From Actinomadura craniellae (GTDB lineage: Bacteria; Actinomycetota; Actinomycetes; Streptosporangiales; Streptosporangiaceae): a stretch of 64,000 nt of DNA. The DNA is taken from positions 62,001 through 126,000 of the forward strand of contig NZ_QLYX01000004.1 of NCBI RefSeq assembly GCF_003289645.1. Direction: 5' to 3'. The notes below the pieces were generated by a model, which was given only the letters and a program-made list of their open reading frames with translations, did not search any database and had not been told where the DNA came from. This document shows, one piece after another, positions 23,783 through 32,370 of this stretch; within the stretch, counting starts at the first letter, position 1; every line of letters starts with the position of its first letter. A program made the position numbers and the translations under genes.

Positions 23783-24214
23783 TCACTCGCCCCAGGGCCG
23801 GTACCCGTTGCGCTCGCACCAACTGGGCAGGAAAGGCAGCGGGCACGCCCGCCGGGTCTCCGCCGGGCGGGGCCGGGGCGGCGCGGTGGTGCGCTTCGGC
23901 CGGGCGCTGGGCTTGGGGGTCCGGGTGGGCTTGGGCGGAACGAACTCGTCGTTGGTGGGCCCCTCCAGCGGTTTGACCTTGGGCGCCTGGGCGACCGGCA
24001 CGGTCGTCCCCGGGTCGCTCGGCAGCCCCCGCCCCGCGTCGGCAGAATCAGGCCCCAGGAGCACCACGGTCACGAACGCCACGATCAACGGAAACGCCAG
24101 CCCCGCCGCGATCAACGCAAGCCGCTTGCGTCCCGCGCCGGCACGCGCCGACTTCCCCGCGCCCGGTTCGAAAATCGACTGCGGCGCGGGTCCTCCCCGA
24201 TGGCGACCGCTCAC
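23783..24214 (-). CDS. Putative single-pass membrane protein, function unknown
   Basis: A 143-residue protein if the GTG at 24214 (giving the common actinobacterial opening SGRHR) is used; a GTG at 24244 would add ten residues. A basic segment is followed by one membrane helix (LALIAAGLAFPLIVAFVTVVLLG), then a Pro/Lys/Arg-rich external linker and a short C-terminus with two cysteines (RRACPLPFLPSWCERNGYRPW), plausibly disulfide-bonded. It lies 79 bases upstream of the M15 peptidase gene on the same strand, so the two may be cotranscribed. I do not recognise the family. Confidence 0.6.
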   Translation of the reverse strand: MSGRHRGGPAPQSIFEPGAGKSARAGAGRKRLALIAAGLAFPLIVAFVTVVLLGPDSADAGRGLPSDPGTTVPVAQAPKVKPLEGPTNDEFVPPKPTRTPKPSARPKRTTAPPRPRPAETRRACPLPFLPSWCERNGYRPWGE

Positions 24215-24478
24215 GTCCTGGAGCGTAGCGGCGCTATCCCCCACGCTCCAGTCTCAAACCCCACAGTGGCGACAAAATCATTGTCACCCGGATGTACATC
24301 ACGCACCGCACCAGTACGGAACGATGCCCACAAACCTCCCCGAACCACAGGTGAGCAGTGACCTGCTCGGGTACACCGGTGTTCCAGCGTGACACAAAAG
24401 TGCCCTCTTCCGCCGACCGGCAGAGCCGCGAATCATGGACGACGTCCTGACTACACAACCTCGGGGAGAACCGAACTT

Positions 24479-24874
24479 ATGGGCGCCGCGCTCGACGAAG
24501 AGACACGCAAACTGCTCGACGGCAGAAACTTCGCCACCGTCGCGACCGTCAACCCCGACGGCGGGCCACAATCTTCGGTGGTGTGGATCCTGCGCGAGGA
24601 CGACACAGTGCTGTTCTCCGTCACCGCCACCAAGCAGAAGGCGCTCAACCTCGCCCGGGACCCACGAATCAGCCTCACCGTCTACGCGACCGAGAACCCC
24701 TACCGCTCGGTGGAGATCCGCGGCACCGCCGAACTGACCGAGGACCCGGACAAGACCCTGCCGCCCAGGCTCTCCCACAAATACCTCGGCGAAGACCCGC
24801 CTCCCGAGTCCACCGACGTCTTCCGCCTGATCGTCCGCGTGACCCCGCAGAAGGTCAACGCGTTCTCCATCTGA
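24479..24874 (+). CDS. PPOX class F420-dependent oxidoreductase
   Basis: A 131-residue split-barrel flavin/F420-binding protein of the FDOR/PNPOx type. The family pattern is seen in NFATVATVNPDGGPQSSVVWILRE (strand pair and cofactor loop, read in two parts), FSVTATKQKALNLARDPRIS, the phosphate-binding stretch, and VEIRGTAELTED. It likely transfers hydride between F420H2 and an unknown substrate in the cytoplasm. ATG 24479 follows GGGGAGAA; codons upstream in the same frame are unsupported. It is monocistronic. Confidence 0.87.
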   Translation: MGAALDEETRKLLDGRNFATVATVNPDGGPQSSVVWILREDDTVLFSVTATKQKALNLARDPRISLTVYATENPYRSVEIRGTAELTEDPDKTLPPRLSHKYLGEDPPPESTDVFRLIVRVTPQKVNAFSI

Positions 24875-24932
24875 CGGCGCCGGCCAGGCAGAGCACCCGA
24901 CGCCCCGGCAAGGCGCGGGCGCCTTCAGGCGG

Positions 24933-25370
24933 TCAGCAATGGCAGTCGATGGCCACGACCATTCGGTGGCGGTGTTCCGCCAGCAACGAACCGACTTCGT
25001 CCGACCACGCCTGATCCGGCTTGCCGGCACAATCGGACCACTGACCGTCCGGCGTGACGATCGCATAAGGAATGACTCCGGGAACGAGTTCCGACACCGG
25101 CCGCAAATTGTCCTCGGGACGCACCACGTCCAGCCCGTACCTGCGTCGGTACTGGTCAGGCGTGAGGTCGTAGTGCTGCTCCTTGCCCCAGATGACGCCG
25201 TCGTACCTGCCGCCGACCACGAATCCATCACACCGAACGTTCGGGCGCCTCTCACCTGTTTCTTCGTCAAAGAAATCAGGAGCCCAGAAATTCTCCATCA
25301 CCTGCTCGGCCCGCGCGATCGGATCCTGGACACTCCGGTCCACGAGAACAAGGGCGAGGAAATGCGCCAT
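24933..25370 (-). CDS. Hypothetical protein
   Basis: A 145-residue soluble protein with no recognised domain. It starts MAHFLALVLVDRSV, is rich in Trp, Asp and Tyr, and contains a GGRYDGVIWG stretch and a final HRMVVAIDCHC. The composition suggests a compact globular protein; the N-terminal pattern is like small actinobacterial and phage hypothetical proteins. Codon use looks normal for the window. It sits between the oxidoreductase and the Vps62-like gene, at the left of a less conserved stretch. No function is proposed. Confidence 0.6.
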   Translation of the reverse strand: MAHFLALVLVDRSVQDPIARAEQVMENFWAPDFFDEETGERRPNVRCDGFVVGGRYDGVIWGKEQHYDLTPDQYRRRYGLDVVRPEDNLRPVSELVPGVIPYAIVTPDGQWSDCAGKPDQAWSDEVGSLLAEHRHRMVVAIDCHC

Positions 25371-25547
25371 TCAATCAAAGTAGCAGGTGGTTCCAGGAAG
25401 GCGGGCGATTCGCCGTCCGAAGCAGATCTACGTCTCGGCCGTCCACCGGCGGCTCGCGGGTTGGCGGTGCTGCCCGAGGGCCATCCCGTACAGGACTGGC
25501 ACCTCGCAAGCTCCCGCCGGGCGCTTCCCCCGCTGCGTTCCACCGAC

Positions 25548-25577
25548 CGGCCCCGCACCCAGGGCGGTGCGGGGCCG
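25548..25577 (-). terminator. Terminator of the Vps62-like gene
   Basis: A perfect 12-base stem (CGGCCCCGCACC and complement) around a six-base loop lies 13 bases beyond the minus-strand stop codon at 25591. Confidence 0.78.
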
Positions 25578-25590
25578 TGAGCGGTCAGGG

Positions 25591-26892
25591 TCAGTCGTCG
25601 GGGTACTGGTCGTAGGCGAACAGTTCGGTGTCGCAGGAGAGGGTGCTACCGACGATGGTGTTGTCGGCACGGACGATGCGGAGTTTCTCGTGACCGACCC
25701 ACATGGCACCGGCATGGTTGCTGGGGACGGTGAAAGTACGGCTCTTGGTGTGGGACGAGCTTTCCTTGGCAGAGTAGGAACCGGTCGCACCGAATGCGGC
25801 GGTGAACTTGAAGGTCGTGGAAGCGCTCACCGGCCCCGTACCGAGCGAGTTGGTGGTGGAGATCTCGAAACCGACGTTCACGCTCCACCCATGGGTCTGC
25901 CCCTTCTCCCACCCGACGGTGACCACGTCGGAGAGGGGCTGGTCACGGCCGGTGTCGTTGTTGAGATACTGCAGGCGCCGCCAAGCCGCGGTGCGCTGCA
26001 CCTGGTAGAAGGGCGAATTGGCGAACTTCCAGGCATCGGTTCGCGCGGTGTCCTTCACAGCCGTGTAGGGCATCCATACCGAGGCCACGATGATCTCGTC
26101 CGTGGTGGGCGGCGGAGGATTGCGGTCGGTCAGCGCGGGCGGCTTGCCGAGGACGGCCTCATCGATGGGCATCGCCAGGCGCAGCACCCGGGTCTCCCGT
26201 TGCGGGTCCGGCCGCCGGCTGTGGTTGGGGACGGCGGTGAAAGTCCCGGCGGCGATAAGGCCGAGAGTGTCGTCGGTGGCGGCGTAGTCGGACGGGGTGA
26301 CGTTGAGCCAGGTCGAAAGGTCCTCCGTGGCTCCGGTACCCCTGTCGGAGTAGGACGCCGACAGGTCGGCGAGATAGGTGAGATCCTCGCGAACGCACAT
26401 GATCGCCGATGTGGGCGGTTCATCGTAGGTATTGGGCGACGCGACGCAGCCGAGCGGAACGTAGCCGGCCGGGGCGATGGGACGCCAGATACAGCCGTAG
26501 TACTTCCCGCCTGATTTGGCGTCCTTCCAGATCCGCTCGTACCCGGTCGGGGCGGCCAGCTGCGGTTTGGCCTTACCCGACTTGACCGCCTTCTCACCGG
26601 CCGCCGACGGCTTCACGCACAACGCGGTGGTGTACTCCTTGAGCCGGCCGGCGGATCCCCCGTCGAGCTGCTGGATGTTGTCGGTGCCCCACCCCTTGCG
26701 CACGATCGAGCCGAGCGCGAAGAACCCCTCCGGTGGCTGCGGGTGCCAGAAGCCGCCGTAGTCGCTGCCACCGGTGCTCCGGTCGTTCCAGCAGAAGGTG
26801 AACTGGTCGGTGAAGGCGAGCGTGAGCTCACCGAAATCCTTGGAGATCACCGAGGCCCGGGAGGCCACGGAGTCCTTGGAGATGGTCGTCAA
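25591..26892 (-). CDS. Vps62-related protein with a possible beta-pore-forming C-terminal domain
   Basis: A 433-residue protein. Residues 1-250 resemble the Vps62/DUF946 family, with repeated lectin-like units: GFWHPQPPEGFFALGSIV, GCIWRPIAPAGYVPLGCVA and SVWMPYTA. The last 120 residues are Ser/Thr-rich with alternating polar and hydrophobic residues (STTNSLGTGPVSASTTFKF, SSHTKSRTFTVPSNHAG), the texture of aerolysin/ETX-type pore formers. The start is a TTG at 26892 placed six bases after GGAAGGGG; no ATG or GTG in frame suits. No signal peptide is visible, so release would need lysis or a dedicated route. Toxicity is inference; the family match is moderately sure. Confidence 0.65.
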   Translation of the reverse strand: MTTISKDSVASRASVISKDFGELTLAFTDQFTFCWNDRSTGGSDYGGFWHPQPPEGFFALGSIVRKGWGTDNIQQLDGGSAGRLKEYTTALCVKPSAAGEKAVKSGKAKPQLAAPTGYERIWKDAKSGGKYYGCIWRPIAPAGYVPLGCVASPNTYDEPPTSAIMCVREDLTYLADLSASYSDRGTGATEDLSTWLNVTPSDYAATDDTLGLIAAGTFTAVPNHSRRPDPQRETRVLRLAMPIDEAVLGKPPALTDRNPPPPTTDEIIVASVWMPYTAVKDTARTDAWKFANSPFYQVQRTAAWRRLQYLNNDTGRDQPLSDVVTVGWEKGQTHGWSVNVGFEISTTNSLGTGPVSASTTFKFTAAFGATGSYSAKESSSHTKSRTFTVPSNHAGAMWVGHEKLRIVRADNTIVGSTLSCDTELFAYDQYPDD

Positions 26893-27291
26893 GGTCGACC
26901 CCTTCCATTGAAGTAACAACCAGTATCTATCCGACTACAGAAAGGAAAAACCGGGCAGGTGGGTGCCACCGTCCGCGACAGCGTGCTGCTCGGTGACCGG
27001 CGAAGGACCACACCCGCGTCGCCGGGAGTCGGTCCCACGCGGCGGGCGAGCCGAAGCACCGCGGTGACGTCCAGGTCCCGGCGATCGCCCGGGGCTCGGC
27101 CGAGAACACACGTTCCCGTCCCTGCCGGACGATCCGGCAGGCGCGAATCAAGGAGCGTCGGCCGGCCCTTAGCCGCTAGGCTGGCATCGGCCGCAGGAAT
27201 CCCACCGGAGCGCGAGTGCGGGACATACGCGGAAGGACCACCAGCCGCACAGGACTACCAGATCGCCTCCAGTAGGCTCTACCTGCATCAG
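26893..27291. other. Gene-free stretch before tRNA-Arg
   Basis: The 399 bases hold no convincing gene. The first 50 bases are A/T-richer and probably contain the promoter of the Vps62-like gene; the rest is GC-rich with no clear hairpins or coding pattern. Confidence 0.5.
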
Positions 27292-27364
27292 GCCCTCGTA
27301 GCTCAGGGGATAGAGCAACGGTTTCCTAAACCGTGTGCCGCAGGTTCGAATCCTGCCGGGGGCA
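27292..27364 (+). tRNA. tRNA-Arg (anticodon CCT)
   Basis: A 73-base cloverleaf: acceptor GCCCTCG/CGGGGGC, D-arm GCTC/GAGC, anticodon arm ACGGT-TTCCTAA-ACCGT giving CCT (reads AGG), T-arm GCAGG-TTCGAAT-CCTGC, discriminator A. CCA is not encoded. Arg-CCT tRNA genes are frequent element attachment sites; a variable gene cluster follows on the right. Confidence 0.95.
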
Positions 27365-27553
27365 CCCTCTTGACCTGGCGTTTCGTACGGCTAACAGCCC
27401 TATTCGAGGTGCCCCACGGGCCTGAAAGCCCGTTGGGAGCCCAGCCGTCCCGGGGGTGAGGCCGCGCGCGACCCCGGACCCCGCCAAGGGGCTTCCCCGG
27501 GGCCACGGCGTACGGTGCGGGCACGACGAGGGGTTACGTCGCGCCCGCAGCCT

Positions 27554-27754
27554 CTACCGGACCGGTGGCCACGGCCAGGACGCCGACGTCCGCATCGCCC
27601 GGCCGAGCTCGCCTGGCGACACGGCCTCGACCAGCCGCCCACCGGCCAGCGCCCACCACCGGCCGGTGCGCCACCCGTACCAGATCCACGGCGTGCCGTA
27701 CCGCTTCCGTAACGCGGCCTGCTCCGCGTGGATCTCCGCTTCCGTCACGTCCAC
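27554..27754 (-). CDS. Small conserved hypothetical protein
   Basis: A 66-residue basic, Trp-rich protein (TPWIWYGWRTGRWWALAGGRLVEA is the core, read in two parts) of the kind often found with XRE regulators in actinomycetes. Its ATG lies inside the last codons of the upstream gene (ten-base overlap), so the two are coupled. It has no membrane segment or catalytic motif. The partner genes are the 89-residue protein upstream and the divergent XRE-TPR regulator. Function unknown. Confidence 0.6.
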   Translation of the reverse strand: MDVTEAEIHAEQAALRKRYGTPWIWYGWRTGRWWALAGGRLVEAVSPGELGRAMRTSASWPWPPVR

Positions 27755-28014
27755 GTCACCCCGTCGGCGGTGACCTCCGCCTGCGCGACCTGGTGCCCGT
27801 GCCGGTACCCGACACCACCGCCGGCGTAGTGCGCCCGGTGCACGCTCCCAGACGACCCCGGCGCGGCATCGGCCAACGCTTCGGCGAGATGCTCGACCGC
27901 CCGCTGCTCGTCGTCGGTGACGCCGCTCGCGCCCTGGTCATCGCCGAGACAGGCGGTCCACTCGAACAGGCGTAGCGGGCCGCTGTGGTAGTTCGTGGGG
28001 GCGCCGTGCACCAT
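27745..28014 (-). CDS. Small conserved hypothetical protein
   Basis: An 89-residue acidic protein beginning at the ATG at 28014, which has an ideal ribosome site (AAGGAGG). The sequence runs VHGAPTNYHSGPLRLFEW, then a DDEQRAVEHLAEALAD helix, and ends in a strand AEVTADGVTWT. It overlaps the downstream small gene and is divergent from the XRE-TPR regulator. The triad resembles the regulator plus small-protein sets that are scattered in Streptomyces and relatives, where function is unknown. Confidence 0.65.
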   Translation of the reverse strand: MVHGAPTNYHSGPLRLFEWTACLGDDQGASGVTDDEQRAVEHLAEALADAAPGSSGSVHRAHYAGGGVGYRHGHQVAQAEVTADGVTWT

Positions 28015-28158
28015 GCGGCCGGCCTCCTTCGCAGGGTAGCGGTTCGGTAACTCCAAGCGAACTGCTGCGATGGGCCGCGTACCAGGGGCACACTGGCGAT
28101 GAGACACCCGATCACACCGCAGTGATCGGATATTCGGACCGGCGAATTGGTGCGCGCC

Positions 28159-29388
28159 ATGACCGAACGATCCCGCCCTGCGTGGGCCGTACGACTCCAG
28201 ACCGAACGCGAAACCCGCCGCTGGTCAAAGGCCGAGCTGGGTCGCCGGCTCCGGGCTGAGACCGGCTCACACCGCGCCCTGGAGTCCATGACGTCCCAGA
28301 TCCGCGCGTGGGAACGAGGGGACCACTTCCCCCGCGACTACGTCGCCACCCTCGCCGCCGTCTTCGGCCTCGACCCGGACGACCTGTTCCCGCCTGAGGA
28401 AACAGCCGCGGGGCAACTGGCCGACACGGGGCCGCCCGCCGGGCGGGGCGTTGCGCTCGACCTCGTCTCGGCCGTCACCACCGACGGCCCTGAGGCCGAC
28501 GCCGCCTACGTGCAGGGCCTACGTGAGACCAGTCAGGCGCTGGTGCGGCTGGACACCCTGCATGGCGGGGACGACGTCCTACCCTTGGCCCTGCGCGTCT
28601 TCCGCGCCGGGTCGCATCGTCTCGGCACCGGCGCCTACCGACCGGGGGTGCAGCGCGACTTGGAAGCCGCCGTAGGTGAGGCCGGGGAGGTCGCCGCGTG
28701 GATGGCCTATGACGCCGACCAGCAGCCGGTCTCACGGCAGATCATCCAAGAGGCGATGATGCTGTCTCGGCTCGCCGGTGACCGCCATATGGAGCTTTTC
28801 CAGCTCTCGCATTTGGCGATGCAGTCGGTGTACCTGCACCGCCCGGCCGAGGCGCTGCGCATCGCGTTGAGCCTCACAGACGAGGCGTTGCCGCCGCGGA
28901 TCAGCGCGCTGTTCGACATCCGGCGAGGCCGCGCCCTCGCCCAGCTTGGCGACACGGCCGGCGCCGACGACGCGTTCGCCCGCGCATCGGTGATCCTGGC
29001 CGACGGGATCGGGCCGAGTGACCCGTACTGGACATGGTGGATGACCGACGCCGAACTGATGTGGCACCGGGGAGCGGCCGCCGCCGACAGGGGCGACTGG
29101 GTCCGCGCCGCGACGCTGCTGCACGCTTCGGCCGAGGCCCGCGCCACCGCCCGGCGGGCCCGGTACAACGACCTGACGCATCTGCTGAACGCCCTCGTCC
29201 GGGCGCGGGCATGGGCGGACGCCGAACCGGTGATCGGTGAAGTCGCCGCGCATCTCGGCGAGGTCGAGTCGACCCGGACAACGAACCTGCTGCGGCGGGT
29301 GGTCGAACGGATCGTCCGGGACGGGGGGGCGTCCTCGACGGTGGCGGATACCGCGGCGAGCCTGCGCGGGGCGCTGGCCGGACCGTAG
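28159..29388 (+). CDS. XRE family regulator with C-terminal TPR-like region
   Basis: A 409-residue protein. The first 80 residues contain an XRE helix-turn-helix (SKAELGRRLRAETGS through SQIRAWERGDHFPRDYVATL). The remaining 300 residues are helical with TPR-like pairs (HLAMQSVYLHRPAEALRIAL, GRALAQLGDTAGADDAFARA). Proteins of this layout in actinomycetes are ligand- or peptide-responsive regulators of adjacent small genes. ATG 28159 is used; a GTG at 28147 is possible. It is divergent from the two small hypothetical genes and close to tRNA-Arg, suggesting a small mobile or lineage-specific cluster. Confidence 0.85.
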   Translation: MTERSRPAWAVRLQTERETRRWSKAELGRRLRAETGSHRALESMTSQIRAWERGDHFPRDYVATLAAVFGLDPDDLFPPEETAAGQLADTGPPAGRGVALDLVSAVTTDGPEADAAYVQGLRETSQALVRLDTLHGGDDVLPLALRVFRAGSHRLGTGAYRPGVQRDLEAAVGEAGEVAAWMAYDADQQPVSRQIIQEAMMLSRLAGDRHMELFQLSHLAMQSVYLHRPAEALRIALSLTDEALPPRISALFDIRRGRALAQLGDTAGADDAFARASVILADGIGPSDPYWTWWMTDAELMWHRGAAAADRGDWVRAATLLHASAEARATARRARYNDLTHLLNALVRARAWADAEPVIGEVAAHLGEVESTRTTNLLRRVVERIVRDGGASSTVADTAASLRGALAGP

Positions 29389-29431
29389 GCGGCCGGGCAG
29401 CGCACCGAACGCCGGCGACGTCCCCTGGCGT

Positions 29432-30151
29432 TCATCGGCGTGGTTCCCAGCGGAACAGGCGGGCGGCGAGTGCGGCGGCCACGACGACCCAGGCCAGCGT
29501 CGGGGCCAGCAGGAGCAGTGAGTCCGTCATCGCGGTACCGCCGTTCCAGGCGTTCACGACCAGTTCGGTCGCTGAGCCGCCGGGCAGCAGCCGTTTGAGC
29601 AGCGTCAGGTCGTCGGTGCCGCTGATTCCCACCCAGCTCGCGACGGCGATGACGCCGAGTGTGACGGGCAGTGTCGTGACCTGGGCGTGCTCGGGCGAGT
29701 TCGTCAGCCCGGCGGTGGCCAGTGCCAGGCCGACCATCATGACCACGGTCGCGAGGACCGCGACCACCAGGAGGACGACGTTCTTCGGCGCCGTCGTGAC
29801 CATGGCGAACGCGGTCAGGATCGTGGTCACCTGGACCAGCGCGACCACGGTGACCGGCAGTACGAGGCCGGTCAGGATGCCCGCGTCGCCGGCCGCCGTG
29901 GAGCGCAGCCGCTTGAGGAACAGGTTCTGCCGCCGGGAGGCCAGGGTGGTCACCGAGCCGGCGTAGAGGCCGAACGCGCAGACCGTGAACGTCACGATCG
30001 CCGCGATGTAGCCCAGGCTGGCGGTCTCGGCGAAGACGTCGTGCTGGTAGACGAAGTACGCGCTGACCACGACGGGGATCACGAAGCTGGTGACCAGCAC
30101 CAGCCGGTTCCGGAAGACCTGGATCAGCTCGCTGAGCGCGATCGAGAGCAT
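29432..30151 (-). CDS. ABC transporter permease (ABC-2 type)
   Basis: A 239-residue membrane protein with six hydrophobic segments, matching ABC-2/DrrB-type export permeases. It lies 29 bases downstream of the ATPase gene and must form the exporter with it. Segments run from VLVTSFVIPVVVSAYFVY through LLLLAPTLAWVVVAAALAA. The substrate is unknown; similar exporters next to DesK/DesR-like systems give antibiotic resistance or lipid homeostasis. The gene starts with ATG after GAAAGGAC. Confidence 0.87.
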   Translation of the reverse strand: MLSIALSELIQVFRNRLVLVTSFVIPVVVSAYFVYQHDVFAETASLGYIAAIVTFTVCAFGLYAGSVTTLASRRQNLFLKRLRSTAAGDAGILTGLVLPVTVVALVQVTTILTAFAMVTTAPKNVVLLVVAVLATVVMMVGLALATAGLTNSPEHAQVTTLPVTLGVIAVASWVGISGTDDLTLLKRLLPGGSATELVVNAWNGGTAMTDSLLLLAPTLAWVVVAAALAARLFRWEPRR

Positions 30152-30180
30152 GGTGAAAGTCCTTTCTGGACAGGAGGGGG

Positions 30181-31065
30181 TCAGGCGTCGCCGAGGGCGC
30201 GGAAGACGTCGTCGAGGCCGGTCGGCCCGGCCGCCAGTTCCCGCAGTTCCAGCCCGTGGTCCTCGGCCCAGCGGAGCAGTGTGTACAGGTCCTTCTGCAG
30301 GCCGAAGGTCTCAACGAGGTACCGGCCGTCGCGTTCCCGCATGGCCGGCAGCGGCAGCGCGGGCGCTGGGGCCGGGAGGCCGAAGCGGATCACCGCCGGC
30401 AGCGCCCGGGTCAGCTCGGCGACCGTGCCCTCCCGGTGGAAGGTGCCGCGGTGCATGAGCCCGATGCGGTCCGCGTACTGCTGTGCCTCCTCCAGGTAGT
30501 GCGTCGTCAGCACGACCGTGGTGCCGTTCTCCCGCAGCCTGTCCACGGTGGACCACAGGGCGTCGCGGGACTGGATGTCCAGGCCGGTGGTCGGCTCGTC
30601 CAGGAAGAGCAGTTCGGGCCCGCCGTACACGGCGGTGGCGAAGTCCAGGCGGCGCTTCTCGCCACCGGACAGCTGTGACACCTTCGTGCCCGCCTTGCCG
30701 GTGAGGCCGACGATGTCGAGCACGCGCTCGACCCGGTCGGTGCGCCGGGTGAGCGTCCCGATGAGCCGGACGGATTCCGTGACCGTCAGGTCCGGGGTGA
30801 ACCCGCTCTCCTGCAGCATGATCCCTGTGCGGGGTCGCACGGCACGCCGGTTCCGCGGGCTCTGCCCGAAGACCCGCACGGTGCCCGAGGTCTGGGTGCG
30901 GTGCCCCTCGACGGTCTCCAGGGTCGAGGTCTTCCCGGCCCCGTTCGTGCCGAGCAGCGCGTACAGCTCACCGCGCCGCACCTGGAAGGACAGGTCCCGG
31001 ACGGCGTGGAAGTCGCCGTAGGTGACGTTCAGCTGTTCGACTTCGATGACTGGTGTGGTCGACAT
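30181..31065 (-). CDS. ABC transporter ATP-binding protein
   Basis: A 294-residue ATPase with Walker A GTNGAGKTS, Q-loop in MLQESGF, signature LSGGEKRRLDFA, Walker B LLFLDEPTTGLD and H-loop TTHYLEE. The 75-residue tail is of the DrrA/CcmA export class. It energises the adjacent permease at the membrane. The ATG at 31065 is 162 bases from the divergent histidine kinase gene; palindromes in that gap suggest control by the linked response regulator. All catalytic elements are present. Confidence 0.92.
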   Translation of the reverse strand: MSTTPVIEVEQLNVTYGDFHAVRDLSFQVRRGELYALLGTNGAGKTSTLETVEGHRTQTSGTVRVFGQSPRNRRAVRPRTGIMLQESGFTPDLTVTESVRLIGTLTRRTDRVERVLDIVGLTGKAGTKVSQLSGGEKRRLDFATAVYGGPELLFLDEPTTGLDIQSRDALWSTVDRLRENGTTVVLTTHYLEEAQQYADRIGLMHRGTFHREGTVAELTRALPAVIRFGLPAPAPALPLPAMRERDGRYLVETFGLQKDLYTLLRWAEDHGLELRELAAGPTGLDDVFRALGDA

Positions 31066-31149
31066 GCCACAGATTCCACCGGCCGGGGGGTTCGTCCGGC
31101 AGTGCGACCACGTCACGACCTCGGGATGACGTTTTTCCAGCCCAGGACA

Positions 31150-31162
31150 TGACGTAGCGTCA
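31150..31162. promoter_or_regulatory. Operator candidate for the DesR-type regulator
   Basis: TGACG-TAG-CGTCA is a perfect interrupted palindrome between the divergent ABC and kinase genes. Additional ATGACG/CGTCAT half-sites lie at about 31125-31131 and 31170-31175, as expected for cooperative binding by a LuxR-type response regulator. Confidence 0.5.
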
Positions 31163-31227
31163 CTGGTGCCGTCATCCGCCCGGCAGAACACTGGAGCGGA
31201 ACCACCGCCGATCCCGGAAGGGCCACA

Positions 31228-32370
31228 GTGGACACCAGACCGCCGCGCCGGCCCCGCGCGGTGTCCGAGCGCGCCGAGATGGCACGCGGCCGGATGCGCC
31301 GGCTGAACATCACCACGCAGCTCGCGGTGCTCATCCCGGTCGGTGCGCTGCTGGTCGTGGTCGACTCCCGGTCCTGGTGGGAGGCGGTCGTCCTGATCGT
31401 CGGCGTGCTCGTGGCCATCGTCGCGGCCGTGCGGTGGGCGGGGGACGACCTCTCCTCCGTCGCGCTGCCGTGCCTGGGGGTCAGCGCGGCCGTGTGGGTC
31501 TTCGGTGTGCTGGTCGGCGATAGCAGCACGGCGTTCTACAGCGTCACGGTCGTCGGCCCGCTCGTCGTGCCGCAGCTGCCGCGGCACCGGGTGCCGGCCG
31601 CCGTGGGGCTCGTCGTGTTCGTCGCCGCGGTGGGTGCGGCGCGGCTGCTGGTGTCGGACGAGGACCCCGGCCGGATCCTCGTCCAGTACGCGCTCACCCC
31701 GGGCGGCGTCGCCGTGTTCACCCTCGGCCTCATGTTCTCCAGCCAGGCCTTCTACAACCACATGGCGGAGCTGGAGGAGGCGCGCGAGCACGAGGCGGAG
31801 CTGGCCGTCGCGCGGGAACGGATCCGGTTCGCCAGCGAGTTGCACGACATCCAGGGCCACACGCTGCACGTGGTGAAGCTGAAGACCGCGCTGGCCGGGA
31901 AGCTGGTGCGGGCGGACGCCGGCCGGGCGGAGGAGGAGCTGCGCGAGATCACCGCCCTGGTCGGCGACACCATCAAGCAGACCAGGGAACTCGCCTACGC
32001 GCAGCGGCGGCTCAACCTCTCCGGCGAGCTGGAGAACGCGAAGAACCTGTTCGAGGCCGCCGGCATCCACGTGCGGATCGTGCGTGCGGCGGAAGTCGGC
32101 GAGCACGCGAGCCGGCTGCTCGGCCAGGTCCTCCGCGAGACGACCACCAACATCCTCCGGCACGCGCAGGCCGGGCAGGTGCGGATCACGCTGTCGGAGT
32201 CCGGCATCACCATCGTCAACGACGGCGCGCACGGCGACGACCCGCCGGAACTGCGCGGGCTGTCCACGCTCCGGGAACGGCTGGCGGACGAGGGGGGCGA
32301 GCTGACGGTGGCGCGGGACGGCGGCGAATTCGTGACGGCCGCGGTCTTCCCGGCGGGAGGGCCTCGATGA
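31228..32370 (+). CDS. Two-component sensor histidine kinase (DesK-like)
   Basis: A 380-residue protein, GTG start after GGAAGGG. It has four or five membrane segments (about residues 30-170), a short coiled linker (LEEAREHEAELAVARERIRF), the HisKA_3 phosphoacceptor ELHDIQGHTLHV with His at about 206, and a HATPase domain with LRETTTNILRHAQAG (N-box) and ITIVNDGA. It senses a membrane signal and phosphorylates the next gene's product. The stop overlaps the regulator's ATG (ATGA). Confidence 0.9.
   Translation: MDTRPPRRPRAVSERAEMARGRMRRLNITTQLAVLIPVGALLVVVDSRSWWEAVVLIVGVLVAIVAAVRWAGDDLSSVALPCLGVSAAVWVFGVLVGDSSTAFYSVTVVGPLVVPQLPRHRVPAAVGLVVFVAAVGAARLLVSDEDPGRILVQYALTPGGVAVFTLGLMFSSQAFYNHMAELEEAREHEAELAVARERIRFASELHDIQGHTLHVVKLKTALAGKLVRADAGRAEEELREITALVGDTIKQTRELAYAQRRLNLSGELENAKNLFEAAGIHVRIVRAAEVGEHASRLLGQVLRETTTNILRHAQAGQVRITLSESGITIVNDGAHGDDPPELRGLSTLRERLADEGGELTVARDGGEFVTAAVFPAGGPR

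Noticed and set aside
26959-27459. Open frames before and across tRNA-Arg
   Set aside because: They are Arg/Pro-rich, lack ribosome sites and one overlaps the tRNA gene.
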